From Pseudomonas sp. S06B 330 (lineage in GTDB: Bacteria > Pseudomonadota > Gammaproteobacteria > Pseudomonadales > Pseudomonadaceae), in assembly GCF_002845275.2 (NCBI RefSeq), contig NZ_CP088149.1, forward strand, positions 5,023,501 through 5,087,500: a stretch of 64,000 bases of DNA, in the 5' to 3' direction. Within the stretch, counting starts at the first letter, position 1. Each line of letters begins with the position of its first letter. Of this stretch, positions 49,099-59,800 are shown one piece after another. Below the pieces are notes generated by a model, which saw nothing but the letters and a program-made list of their open reading frames with translations, made no database searches and was not told the origin of the DNA. A program made the translations under genes and the position numbers.

Positions 49099-50370
49099 TC
49101 AGCTCCTGTTTTTTACTTGATTGGCAGAGCGTTCCGTCTCTGCCATTTGCCATTGGCCACGGGTGTTGCGCTTGGCCTGGTACATTGCCGCATCGGCGGC
49201 ATTAAGCAGCTCGGACGGCGTGCGGCCGTCATCCGGGAAGTAAGCAATGCCAACGCTCAATGAGGTGACGATGCTCTGCCCTTCGGCCAGACGTATCGGC
49301 AGGCGCATGCTGGCAATGATTTTTTCCGCAATGCGCTGGGCATCCTCCAGGCTGTGCAACGGCGCCAGCAACACGGCAAATTCGTCACCGCCCAAACGCG
49401 CCACCAGATCATTCTCGCGCAGTTGCGCACGCACTCGCGTGGCGACACTGACCAGCACTTCATCACCCGCAGCATGGCCGTGGCTGTCGTTGATTTCCTT
49501 GAAGTTGTCACTGTCGAGAAACAGCAACGCCATGTGTTCCTGGTATTTATTGGCGTTGCGCAGCGTGCGGCTGAGCCGACCTTCGAAAAAGGCCCGGTTG
49601 GGCAAGCCGGTCAGACTGTCATGACTGGCTTGGTGGGCAAGGCTTTCGTTCTCGCTCTGCAGGTGGTTCCGCCAGCTTTCCAGCTCGTCGAGCAGGGCAT
49701 TGAAGTCATTGCCCAACTCATTGAGCTCCGCAATCTGTGCTGGCGGCACCCGGCGATCGAAACTGCGTTCGCGACGTGCGGCATGAGCCACCGTGGCCAG
49801 GCTGCGCAACGGACCGACAATATCGCCAAACATGCGCCGCGACAGGTACAACGCCCCCACAGCACTGAGCACCGTACACAGCATGATGCCGGCCAGGCCA
49901 CTGAGCAGAAAGCGCACAAGGCTACCGCCCTGCCCGACCAATTCGATACGACCAACCTGCTGGCCCTGATGCAACACCGGCAGGACGATTGGCTCTTCGA
50001 GCAGACTGCGGGCCACCTGCTGCTCCATTCGGGCCAGCAAGCTGTCATCGCTGCGCTGCCAGCGGGCGAGCAACTGGTCGCCGTCGTCAAACACCTTGAC
50101 GTCAGCCACCTCTTCGGTGGAGGCAATCAGCGCCAGTGCCTCATTAGCTGCGCTGCTGTCGTTGAACACCACCGCAGCTTCAACGGTGTAATTGATCGAG
50201 CGGGCAATCAAGTGCAAGTTGTGGTTGGCATACACCCGCAGCGCCAGCACGCCGAGCACGGTAATGGCAACACCAGCCAGGCCCACTGCCAGTAAGGCCA
50301 CACTCAAGTGGCGACGACCAAGCACGGCACGCAAGGTCGGGCGCTCGCGCCCCCAGCCGAATCCGATCAT
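49099..50370 (-). CDS. yfiN: Diguanylate cyclase YfiN (TpbB)
   Basis: A 423-residue inner-membrane enzyme making c-di-GMP. Transmembrane helix 1 lies at about 20-45, a periplasmic CHASE8-like domain runs to about 155, helix 2 at about 155-178, then HAMP and a GGDEF domain with an intact active site (ARLGGDEFAVLLAPL). The inhibitory-site RxxD motif appears to be present as RAQLREND. Its start overlaps the yfiR stop by 4 bases, keeping enzyme and inhibitor coupled. Confidence 0.93.
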   Translation of the reverse strand: MIGFGWGRERPTLRAVLGRRHLSVALLAVGLAGVAITVLGVLALRVYANHNLHLIARSINYTVEAAVVFNDSSAANEALALIASTEEVADVKVFDDGDQLLARWQRSDDSLLARMEQQVARSLLEEPIVLPVLHQGQQVGRIELVGQGGSLVRFLLSGLAGIMLCTVLSAVGALYLSRRMFGDIVGPLRSLATVAHAARRERSFDRRVPPAQIAELNELGNDFNALLDELESWRNHLQSENESLAHQASHDSLTGLPNRAFFEGRLSRTLRNANKYQEHMALLFLDSDNFKEINDSHGHAAGDEVLVSVATRVRAQLRENDLVARLGGDEFAVLLAPLHSLEDAQRIAEKIIASMRLPIRLAEGQSIVTSLSVGIAYFPDDGRTPSELLNAADAAMYQAKRNTRGQWQMAETERSANQVKNRS

Positions 50371-50942
50371 GGCTGCGCAGCCCGACGCCGCGACAACTGC
50401 AGCACCGAAGGATGAATGCGTACGCCGCTACGCGCCACCGAATCAAGGTTGACGTCAAACGCCACCTGGCGGTCGCTGACCCGCAGGCAGAACACACTGC
50501 CTACCGTGCACGGGTCATCAGCTTCGCTGATGCTCAATACCGGGTGTCCGCTGATTGCGCTGAACAACTGGCTACGTTCGCTGGGGGTCAATGTACCGAG
50601 ATAAACGGCGTCGCACTCATTGCCGATGCGCGGGTCTGCGGCCAACAACCGTCGCACCAGCACGGGACGACCTGTGGTCTGCGTAGTACCTTTGACCAGG
50701 TCATCGGCATACTCGGTCGGCCCGACCAGGCACAGGCGCAGTTGCGCAGGCTCCACCGGCCAACGCGCATAACTGAGAATACCCTGTACGACTTGAGTCA
50801 CCGCCGAGGATCGTTGCTCGGCCAGGGTCGAAGTTGGCGAGGTATCGGCATGGGCCAGCGTGCCGAAAAACAACGGCAGCGCAGCCAGTAACAAGCGCCC
50901 CCGGTTTATCACACGTCCCGATGTCGGGGCGGCCACATTCAT
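50367..50942 (-). CDS. yfiR: Periplasmic repressor YfiR
   Basis: A 191-residue periplasmic protein with a signal sequence (about residues 1-32, ending GTLAHADT). It is the DUF4154 family. Cysteines 71, 110, 145 and 152 fall at the same positions as the two disulfides of characterised P. aeruginosa YfiR. It holds YfiN inactive until the periplasm becomes reducing or YfiB captures it. First gene of yfiRNB. Confidence 0.92.
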   Translation of the reverse strand: MNVAAPTSGRVINRGRLLLAALPLFFGTLAHADTSPTSTLAEQRSSAVTQVVQGILSYARWPVEPAQLRLCLVGPTEYADDLVKGTTQTTGRPVLVRRLLAADPRIGNECDAVYLGTLTPSERSQLFSAISGHPVLSISEADDPCTVGSVFCLRVSDRQVAFDVNLDSVARSGVRIHPSVLQLSRRRAAQP

Positions 50943-51055
50943 GAAGGAAATCTCTTAAAACGCCGAGGAATGATGCCGCAACGATAGCACAGAGGCCGTT
51001 TTCCCAGCGAGAGAGCAAGCCCCCGCCGATCCGGGAAAAGGCCGAATCGCCGTGC

Positions 51056-53137
51056 TCATACCTGCTCCAGCATCAACCCGGAAATGCGCTTGACCTTGCG
51101 CCGCACCGCATCCTCGAAAATGCCTTGTCGCGGTTCTATCAAAGTGAAACAGCTTTTCGCCCGGGTGATACCGGTATAGATCAATTCCTTGGTCAAAACC
51201 GGGTTCAGAGCGTCAGGCAACACCAGGGCAGTATGGGTGAATTCCGAACCCTGAGATTTGTGCACAGTCATGGCGTAAACAGTTTCTACCTCATTGAGAC
51301 GGCTGGGCAACACGAAGCGTACACCACCGCGGCCATCATTCCGAGCAAAGGCCACCCGCAACACTTGCTGGCCAGGGTGCTGTTCATCGGGCAGGCGCAA
51401 GGCAATACCGATGTCGCCATTCATAAGGCCCAGCCCATAATCATTGCGGGTCATCAGTACCGGTCGGCCTTCATACCAGGGTTGCTCAACATCGATCAGA
51501 CCGGCGGCGCCAAGCACACGACCGACCCGCTGATTCAAGCCTTCGACACCCCACGGGCCTTTACGCACGGCGCACAGCAACTGGAAGGTCTCAAAACCCT
51601 GCAACACGGCCATGGCCCACGCCTCCCAGCGCGGGTCATCGGCTGGCGTGGACAGCGACGGACGTTGCCGGCCAATGACCTGCAAATAGCTGCGGTAGCC
51701 CTGCGGCCCCTCGGCTCCGCGACCAAGACCGTCGAGCAGCAGCCGGTCGAGGGCGCGATCCTGCTCACCGCGCAGGGTCAGGCCGAATACATCATCCTGG
51801 GTTTGTAGCAGCAAGGCACGGGCCTGCTCGGCATCCTGCAGATTGACCAGCCGTGCCAAACGCCCGATACCACTGGTCTCGCCGAAGCGGCGGGAGAAAC
51901 GCAACATCACCACCTGCTGCGCCAGTGGATATTGTTCGGCAGAGCCCGCCTGCAGCTCACTGCCCACCAGCGTCTCAGCACTGACCTGCTCCAGCCAGGC
52001 CTGGGTCTGAGCGCTATAACGGCCGGCCTCGGCATCCCGGCAGAGGTCACCGAGCACCGCACCCGCCTCCACCGAAGCCAACTGATCCTTGTCTCCCAGC
52101 AACACAAGGCGAGCGTGAGGCGGTAGCGCGGCGAGCAAGTTGGCCATCATCTCCAGGTCGATCATCGACGCTTCATCGACTACCAGCACATCCAGGGGCA
52201 AGGGATTACCCGCATGATGGCGAAAATGTCGCGAGCCCGGGCGGCTACCGAGCAGGCGGTGCACCGTGGAGACATCGGTGGGAATGTTGTCCCGCACCGG
52301 GGTGTCAACCGCCAGGCGTTCAACCTGCTGGCCGATGGACTCGGTAAGTCGTGCCGCCGCTTTGCCGGTGGGGGCCGCCAAGCGAATACGCAAAGGGCGC
52401 CCCGCCTCCACCGCTGGGGCCTGGAGCAAAGCCAGCAAGCGCACCACGGTGGTGGTCTTGCCGGTACCAGGACCACCGGTAATGATGCTGAAGGCCCCCC
52501 GAGTAGCCAAGGCGCAGGCAAGTTTCTGCCAGTCCACCTGACCCGGCTGGCTGCCACCGGCAAACAGCTGCGCCAAGCGCGCCGACAGGTCGCTGGGCGT
52601 CGGTTCAACTTGTTCCAGGCGTTGGCGCAGGGCGTTGTCGATCTGCCGTTCATAGCTCCAGTAACGACGCAGGTACAAACGCTGGCTGCTGAGTACCAAC
52701 GGTCGCGAGGCCTGCTCAACACTCGCACCATTGGCGACCAGACGGCTGCTGGCCAGACGTTGCAACCAGGTGTCCAACGCCAGTCGTTCAAGCAACTGTG
52801 AGGGTAACAACAGTGGGCCAGCCAGAACATCGCCCTCGGGTGGCAGCGACAAGGCAAAGTCCGGCTCGGCCAAGGTCTCACCTAAATCCAGGCACACATG
52901 CCCATGCCCCAACTGGTGGCTGGCCAAGGCTGCGGCCAATAGCACCAGCGGATCGCCGCCCGGGTCACGCTCGTCGAGAAAACCGACGAAGGCCCGGTCC
53001 AGAGCGCGCAACCAGCCACGTTCGACCCAGCGATCGAGCAAGGCCAGCAAGTCAGCACTGTTGCTCAACGGTGCAAGTGCCGCCAGATGGCCGGCATCCA
53101 AGGGTGTCGGCAACAGGTCGACGAGGGTACGGCTCAT
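51056..53137 (-). CDS. recD: Exodeoxyribonuclease V subunit RecD
   Basis: A 693-residue 5'-3' SF1B helicase of RecBCD. The Walker A motif is GGPGTGKTTTVVRLL (about residues 217-231), with DEASMIDLEMMANLL as motif II and YAMTVHKSQGSEF near the C-terminus. The start overlaps the recB stop by 4 bases. It works with RecB and RecC in processing double-strand breaks. Confidence 0.95.
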   Translation of the reverse strand: MSRTLVDLLPTPLDAGHLAALAPLSNSADLLALLDRWVERGWLRALDRAFVGFLDERDPGGDPLVLLAAALASHQLGHGHVCLDLGETLAEPDFALSLPPEGDVLAGPLLLPSQLLERLALDTWLQRLASSRLVANGASVEQASRPLVLSSQRLYLRRYWSYERQIDNALRQRLEQVEPTPSDLSARLAQLFAGGSQPGQVDWQKLACALATRGAFSIITGGPGTGKTTTVVRLLALLQAPAVEAGRPLRIRLAAPTGKAAARLTESIGQQVERLAVDTPVRDNIPTDVSTVHRLLGSRPGSRHFRHHAGNPLPLDVLVVDEASMIDLEMMANLLAALPPHARLVLLGDKDQLASVEAGAVLGDLCRDAEAGRYSAQTQAWLEQVSAETLVGSELQAGSAEQYPLAQQVVMLRFSRRFGETSGIGRLARLVNLQDAEQARALLLQTQDDVFGLTLRGEQDRALDRLLLDGLGRGAEGPQGYRSYLQVIGRQRPSLSTPADDPRWEAWAMAVLQGFETFQLLCAVRKGPWGVEGLNQRVGRVLGAAGLIDVEQPWYEGRPVLMTRNDYGLGLMNGDIGIALRLPDEQHPGQQVLRVAFARNDGRGGVRFVLPSRLNEVETVYAMTVHKSQGSEFTHTALVLPDALNPVLTKELIYTGITRAKSCFTLIEPRQGIFEDAVRRKVKRISGLMLEQV

Positions 53138-56100
53138 GGTGCATCTCCCTGGAACAGGTCGTGTTGTTGCGGAGCACTCTGGCCGCGAAACAGGTCATCG
53201 AGGCGCTCGATCAACTCCCGTGGCGGCTTGACAAAAAACACTCCGCCAGAGGCCGAATGCACACCACGCAAAAAGATGAACACAGCGCCGCCCACATGCT
53301 GGTCGTAATCGTAATCCGGCAGCCGTGCACGTAATTGACGGTGCATGGCCAACAGGTACAGCACATATTGCAGGTCGTAGCGGTGGCTGAGAATGGCCGA
53401 CTCCATGGCCAGTTCGCTGTAGGACTGATCGTCAGGACCAAGCCAGTTAGACTTGTAGTCAGCCACGTAATAGCGCCCGTCATGTTCAAAGGCAAGGTCG
53501 ATGAAACCTTTGAACATGCCGTTGAGCTGGGCCGGTTGTGCAGCAATTCGTGCTGCGCCTTGGTGGGTGTGCTCGGCCACCAGGCGATCAAGCTGAGCAA
53601 CATCGACCTTGTGGCTGGCAAACCAGAATTCCATCTCGATCTGGTACTGGCTGAGCTGGTTCAAGGCCACTGCCGGACTATCCGGTGCCAGGTCCATAGG
53701 TTGCACCAGCAACTGCTGCAGCCAGAAGCTCAGGGTGTTAATCCAGCCCGTCCAGTCACGCCGGTTGCAACGCTGGCCAACCATGCGCTTGAGCGCCTCA
53801 TCATTCGCCGTCACCTGGCCAAAACCTTCCAGCCCCGCCCATTCGAGCAGGCCGTGGAGGAACGTTCCGGGGTTGGGACCACGCGGGAAACGATGGATAT
53901 CGCCGCTGCCGGGCATCACTTCGCGCAACTGCTGCGGGTCGGGGCGCTCATCATCGAGCAACTGCTGTGCTTGCGAGCTGTCTGCCGCCAGGGTCAGCGA
54001 CTCCTCACCAATACGCAGCGCACTGTAGGAGGCGATCCACCAATTTTCCGCCGCGCGACGTTTGGGCTGTCGTGCAGGCAGAAGCTCGGCCTGATTGCGT
54101 GGTGCACTGTAGCGTTGTTCGTCAGGCTCAGGTTTGACCTGGCAGGTAATCGCCGGGCAACCGGCCTGCAGCGCCTGCAGCCAGTCACTCAACTGGCTGG
54201 AAGCTGGCAGCGGCGCCCCGCCACCGAGCAGATAGCCCAGCGCCGAACGGTGGAGCAGTGAGGTTTTGCCGGTGCCACGTTTAAGGTCGGCCACACCCAG
54301 CCAGCAGGCGTGCTGTGCGCGGGTCAAGGCAACGTAGAGCAGGCGCAGGTCTTCAGCCAGACGCTCATCGTCGGCCAAGGCGATTTGCTCGGTTTGCGGA
54401 GTCAGGGTCAGTTGGGCCTGACCTTGACTGTCGTGCCAGGCCAGCGGCAGGCGCGAGCCATCCACCGGTTTACTGGTGCAAATGAACGGCAGGAACACCA
54501 GCGGGTACTCCAAGCCCTTGGACTTGTGAATGGTGACCACCTTGACCAGTTGCTCATCACTTTCCAGCCGCAGAATCTGCTCTTCACCGGCTTGCCCGGC
54601 GCTGGCAAGGTGCTCGCCGAGGTGGCGGATCAGCGCCTGTTCTCCGTCCAGTTCGGTCGCCGCCTGCTGTAGCAGTTCGGCCAGGTGCAGCAGGTTGGTC
54701 AGCACCCGCTCGCCATCACTGCGGGCCATCAATACCTGCGGCAGATCGAAGTCGTGCAGAAGCCGACGCAGCATCGGCAATACCCCCTGGCTGCGCCAGA
54801 TCAGCCGGTACTGACGGAACTGCATGACCCAGCGTTCCCACACACGCTCGTTCTGGTTCAACTGTTCCAGGGCCGACAGCGGAAGATTCAAGGTGATACT
54901 GGCCAGCGCCGCCTTGAGCAGGCGCTCGACATCCGGCTCGGCACAGGCCTTGAGCCAGGACAGCAGGTCCTGAGCTTCCTGGGCGGCGAACACCGAGTCT
55001 TTGTCTGACAGGTACACGCTACGTACATCACGGGCGGCCAGTTCGGCGCGGATCAATTGCGCTTCGCGGCCATCACGGACAAGGATGGCGATGTCTGAAG
55101 GCATACAGCCACGCAGCCTCTGGTCTCCCTGCATAAATCCGCTGCGACCCTGTTGCCCGCCATTAAGCAGCGCGACGATCTGACTGGCGCAACTGGCTGC
55201 AAGCTGCTGACGGTAGATCGCCCCGGAGACGGGCTCATCGCTTTGCAGCTGCCACAGATGCAGGGCGCCGAGCACCTGCCCGTCGACCTGAAATCGCTCT
55301 CCGCGGCCTTTGGCCTTGACCTCGACAAAGGGCACTGGGTTGTCTTCGCCGTCGCGGAACAGAAAGGCACCGCGCCCCCGCTCACGCAGTTCAGCCTGCA
55401 TGAACACATGATTGACCGCGCCGACCATGTCCTGGCTGGAGCGGTAGTTGGTGTCCAGGCTGTGCAGGCGCCCGGCGGTAGCACGGCGGGCCCCTAGGTA
55501 AGTGAAGATATCAGCACCGCGGAAGGCGTAGATCGCCTGCTTCGGGTCACCAATCATGAACAGGCCGGTGTCGCTGAGGTTTTCCTCAATCCGGTAGATA
55601 CGCTGAAAAATCCGGTACTGAACCGGATCGGTGTCCTGGAATTCATCGATCAAGGCCACCGGGAACTGCTCACGGATCAAGCCTGCCAGACGCTCACCCG
55701 CATCGCCGTGCAAGGCGTGATCGAGACGTATGAGCATGTCATCAAAGCCCATTTCCGCACGACGGCGCTTTTCCTGTTCGAAACGTGCTCCAACCCAGGC
55801 GGCGGCGTGCTCCAACAGGCAAGCGTCGGGGGTCGGCAAGGCTTTCAATTGCTCTTGCAGGGCCTCCATCGCCTGGAGTGCCGGGTGGGTGGGTGGCTCG
55901 CCTTTCCAGGCTTCTGCCACGCCTGCGCGGGTCAATCGGGTGAAACCGGTGCCTAGGTTAAGCTCCAGCGCCTGCACGTCTTCAGCCCACGCCACCAGCT
56001 TTTCGCACCATGGTTCGAAGAAGCGCGCCTGAATGAACTTGCCATGCACCTGTTTGTTCGCTACGCCGTCTCGACAGATCTGTAACAGCTCCCCCGCCCA

Positions 56101-56814
56101 TTGCACCCAAGGTGCCTTGAGGCTGCGCAACTGTTCAGTGCGCTGTTGCAGTACAGCATCGATCAGCGCTTGCGGTTCCTCGGCGCTGTTCTCAATACGT
56201 TGACGTCCAAACAGCGAGCGCACCCTAGGCAGCAACGCATCAGGGCTGACCCAGTGACTGCGCACCCAGGCCAGGGCGTCACCGTGCATGCTGTAGCAAA
56301 AACGTCGCCAGTAATCGCGCATGACCTGGCCGAGCAACTCGCTGTGATCGGTTTCCAAGGTCTGGGTGAACAGGCTGCCGCTGTCAAATGCATGCTCACG
56401 CAACATGCGCTGACACCAGCTGTGAATGGTCGACACCGCCGCCTCATCCATCCATTGCGCAGCTATATCCAGACGGTTGGCGCAGGCTGGCCATACGTCC
56501 TGTGGATAATCGTCACGCAACTGTTGCAGCAACAGATCGGCCCCTTGCAACTCGCCACGGAAGAAACGTGCAGCTTCTGCCAGTCGCGTACGAATACGTT
56601 CGCGTAGTTCCTTGGTAGCTGCGTCGGTGAAGGTCACCACCAAAATCTGTGGCGGCAGCAATTCGCGACCGAAGCCTTGGTCGCCGCCATGCCCCAGCAC
56701 AAGGCGCAGGTACAGGGCAGAGATGGTGAAGGTCTTGCCGGTACCGGCGCTGGCTTCGATCAGTTGACTGCCGTGGAGCGGAAAAGTCAGGGCCAGGGGG
56801 GCTGTGCGACTCAT
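53134..56814 (-). CDS. recB: Exodeoxyribonuclease V subunit RecB
   Basis: A 1226-residue helicase-nuclease. The UvrD-like N-terminus has Walker A EASAGTGKTFTI and IDEFQDTDPVQYRIF; the C-terminal nuclease domain has the catalytic YYVADYKSNWLG. Length matches the family. The start overlaps the recC stop by 4 bases. Confidence 0.96.
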   Translation of the reverse strand: MSRTAPLALTFPLHGSQLIEASAGTGKTFTISALYLRLVLGHGGDQGFGRELLPPQILVVTFTDAATKELRERIRTRLAEAARFFRGELQGADLLLQQLRDDYPQDVWPACANRLDIAAQWMDEAAVSTIHSWCQRMLREHAFDSGSLFTQTLETDHSELLGQVMRDYWRRFCYSMHGDALAWVRSHWVSPDALLPRVRSLFGRQRIENSAEEPQALIDAVLQQRTEQLRSLKAPWVQWAGELLQICRDGVANKQVHGKFIQARFFEPWCEKLVAWAEDVQALELNLGTGFTRLTRAGVAEAWKGEPPTHPALQAMEALQEQLKALPTPDACLLEHAAAWVGARFEQEKRRRAEMGFDDMLIRLDHALHGDAGERLAGLIREQFPVALIDEFQDTDPVQYRIFQRIYRIEENLSDTGLFMIGDPKQAIYAFRGADIFTYLGARRATAGRLHSLDTNYRSSQDMVGAVNHVFMQAELRERGRGAFLFRDGEDNPVPFVEVKAKGRGERFQVDGQVLGALHLWQLQSDEPVSGAIYRQQLAASCASQIVALLNGGQQGRSGFMQGDQRLRGCMPSDIAILVRDGREAQLIRAELAARDVRSVYLSDKDSVFAAQEAQDLLSWLKACAEPDVERLLKAALASITLNLPLSALEQLNQNERVWERWVMQFRQYRLIWRSQGVLPMLRRLLHDFDLPQVLMARSDGERVLTNLLHLAELLQQAATELDGEQALIRHLGEHLASAGQAGEEQILRLESDEQLVKVVTIHKSKGLEYPLVFLPFICTSKPVDGSRLPLAWHDSQGQAQLTLTPQTEQIALADDERLAEDLRLLYVALTRAQHACWLGVADLKRGTGKTSLLHRSALGYLLGGGAPLPASSQLSDWLQALQAGCPAITCQVKPEPDEQRYSAPRNQAELLPARQPKRRAAENWWIASYSALRIGEESLTLAADSSQAQQLLDDERPDPQQLREVMPGSGDIHRFPRGPNPGTFLHGLLEWAGLEGFGQVTANDEALKRMVGQRCNRRDWTGWINTLSFWLQQLLVQPMDLAPDSPAVALNQLSQYQIEMEFWFASHKVDVAQLDRLVAEHTHQGAARIAAQPAQLNGMFKGFIDLAFEHDGRYYVADYKSNWLGPDDQSYSELAMESAILSHRYDLQYVLYLLAMHRQLRARLPDYDYDQHVGGAVFIFLRGVHSASGGVFFVKPPRELIERLDDLFRGQSAPQQHDLFQGDAP

Positions 56815-59800
56815 TGGCCGTCCTCTTCGTTGCCTAAGGTCTGCCAGGGCGCCTCGAACATCGGCCGGTACATGGCTTCACACCACCCCTCGAATTCTTC
56901 GCTGGCAGTCAACGCCGCAAAGTCAGTGAATTGACGGGCCAGCGCGGTGCTTTCGCTACGTTCGCCAAAGCTGTTCTGACCATCGCCTTCATAGGCCTTG
57001 GCCGCAGCAACCAGCGCTTTGTCGGGATCAGTCTGGGCCAGCCAGGCAATGGCGGTCTTGACCGCCACAGGCAGCGGCGCGCACATGCCAGCCTGGCGGG
57101 CCAGCAGCAAGTCACCAAGCAAGTCCGCCGCACGGGGTTGCTCAATTGGTGTCAGTAACAGGGTGACGTCCGTGGCCACCACAGCACTATGTAACGGCAA
57201 CCCCACTGAACAGGCGGCCAAATGCATGACCCAGGTTGACGTCAACCGATGCCATTTCAGTGATCGACCGCTGCTGATGCCATTGGGCAACGTGGTAATG
57301 CTGAGCAAGGATTGATCATCGCGTTGATAAACCCGCCCAAGCCAGCCTTCGAGTTTGAGTTGGCGGTGTTCGAAGCGAATCGGTAAGGCGCTGTCCAAGG
57401 CAGTGGGCCACTGGTGCAACAGCTGTTGATGACGCTGCAGTAAATCCGGCAACGGCTCGACCAACTCGGCTTGCAGGCACTCGCCGAAGCCCGCCAATGG
57501 CAGCATGCCGCTACCCTGCAGGCGACGAGCCTGAGCACCCAGTGCCTGGCCGGCGTCCTCGGGGCTCGCCAGGGCAGCGACTAACAGGCTTTCGCTGAGG
57601 CTGTAACGCTGCAAGGCGTCAAGTACAAAGGGCTCTTCATCGGCCAAGGGGGCTTCCACCGACTCGAAAAATACCTTCAGGCGCTGACTGAAGAAGTGCC
57701 GCACGGGATGACGCAGGAAGTCCTGAAGCAAGGTCAGGCTCAAGGCCTCATCGTTGCTATAGGGAGGTAGTTGTTCCTCGACCTTTGGCTGCTCTTCGCC
57801 AGGAAGGTGCAAGGTTCGCCACTCGCGTGCGTAACTGAACAAGCTGCTGCCTTTGTGAAAGTAACGGGCGCTGAAGGGCTGCAACGGGTGTTCGACGGTC
57901 AAGGCCTGCAACAGCTGTTCGCCACCGTCGAGCTTGTCGCCGTCTTTGGCGCCGGCCAGTCGCCAACCGCCGGCAAGGTGATCGCGTAGCTGGCCGATCA
58001 GTACCGAGGCTGGTCGTTCACTGTTGTCACGAATACTGCGACCGACCCAACTGACATACAACTGATCACGCGCCGAAAGCAGCGCTTCCAGCAGCAAGTA
58101 ACGGTCATCTTCACGACGAGAGCGATCACCTGGACGGTAGTCACTGCCCATCAGGTCGAAGTCCAGCGGCGGTTGCGCGCGTGGGTAGTCACCATCATTC
58201 ATGCCAAGCAGGCAGACCACTTTGAACGGTATGGCGCGCATGGGCATCAGCGTACAGAAATTCACCGAACCGGCCAGGAATCGTTGTGACAATCGCCCCT
58301 GATCAAGCCCGGCCAACCACGCTTCTCGAACCACGGTCAGCGGCAGCAAGTCTTCAAGGCCAACCGATTCACAGGTTTGCAACCAGGTCTCCCGCAACGT
58401 CTGCAGTTGTACCAACAAGTAGTCGTCATGCTCGGTTTCGGCCAGGAAGAATACCTGCAACAGCGCGTGCAAACGCTCGCCCCATTGCGCCGCCGTGGCT
58501 GGCGTAGACAACTGCTGATAGGCGATTTCCAGCGCATCGAGCAGGGCCACCAGGGGCCCGATCAGTGCCGCGTCCAGCCCACCGATCTCATCAAACGGCT
58601 CGATCCCGTCGCAGCCTTCGCCGGTGCCCACGGCATAGCCAAGGAGCATCCGCCGCAGGCCGAATCGCCAGCTGTTCTGTTCCAGATCAGCCGGCAAGCC
58701 GAGACTTGCGCGCTGCTCGGCGTTTAACCCCCAGCGGATTCCGGCGCCTTCAATCCAGCGGTGTAGGGTCGGCAGATCGCTTTCCTTGATGGCGAAACGG
58801 GCGCGCAAGGCGGGCACATCGAGCAAGTCGAGAATCTCGCTGACCGCAAAGCGGCTGTCCGGCAACTTCAGCAAATGCTCCAAGGCAATCAGCAGCGGAT
58901 CACGACCGCGCTGCCCCTGATCGGTCAGGGTAAACGGAATGAAGCGAGGGTCATCGCGGCCCAACTGGCCAAATACGGCACGTATATGCGGTGCGTAGGT
59001 GTTGATATCCGGCAGCATGACAATCACGTCACGCGGGCGCAGGTGCGGGTCGGCACTGAAGCGGGCGAGCAGCTGGTCGTGAAGAATCTCCACTTCACGC
59101 TGGGGGCTGTGAGCGATATGGAAGCGTACCGAGCGATCCTTGGCAGGATTGACTTCAGGCCATAGTGCGCGGCTTTCTGCCAGCGGGCGCAATTCGAGAA
59201 TGTCGTCCTGCAACTGATTGAGCAGGTTCTGCGGTTCATTGTCACTGAACAGGTCGATGCGGCCATCACTGAATGCTGCACGGTAACTGCCTGGGTCGTC
59301 GTAGCTGTCGAGCAGGTTGATGTAGTCACGGCCCTGCTTACCCCAGGCTGCCAGCAGTGGATGGGCGTGCTGGTGCAGGGTTTGTGCATCGATCAGGCTG
59401 GGCATGCCCTGCTTGCGTTGCTGGCGTTTGTACTGATGACGCAGCAGGTCCTTGTCGGCAACGATATCCGCCCAGTGGTGACGACAGGGGTTGTGCACAC
59501 AGAGCAACACCTGGCTGAAACGTGCGAGCCCGGCCAACGCCTCCAATGCCTGGGCGGGCAACGAGGAAATGCCGAAGACAATCACCCGTGACGGCAGTCC
59601 AGCAGGCGCGTGCTCAAGGCTGTTGATTCGTTCGATGAAGCGCTGATGCACCCCGGCACGACTCTGAGCCATGCCCTCCTCCCCCACATCCACCAGCAGC
59701 GCACGCCACAGCTCTGCCTGCCAGCAATTGGCCGGAGGCAGTGGCTTCGACTCACCGCGAGCGGTGTTGAGCACATGTCGACCGGCGGCCCAGTCTTTGA

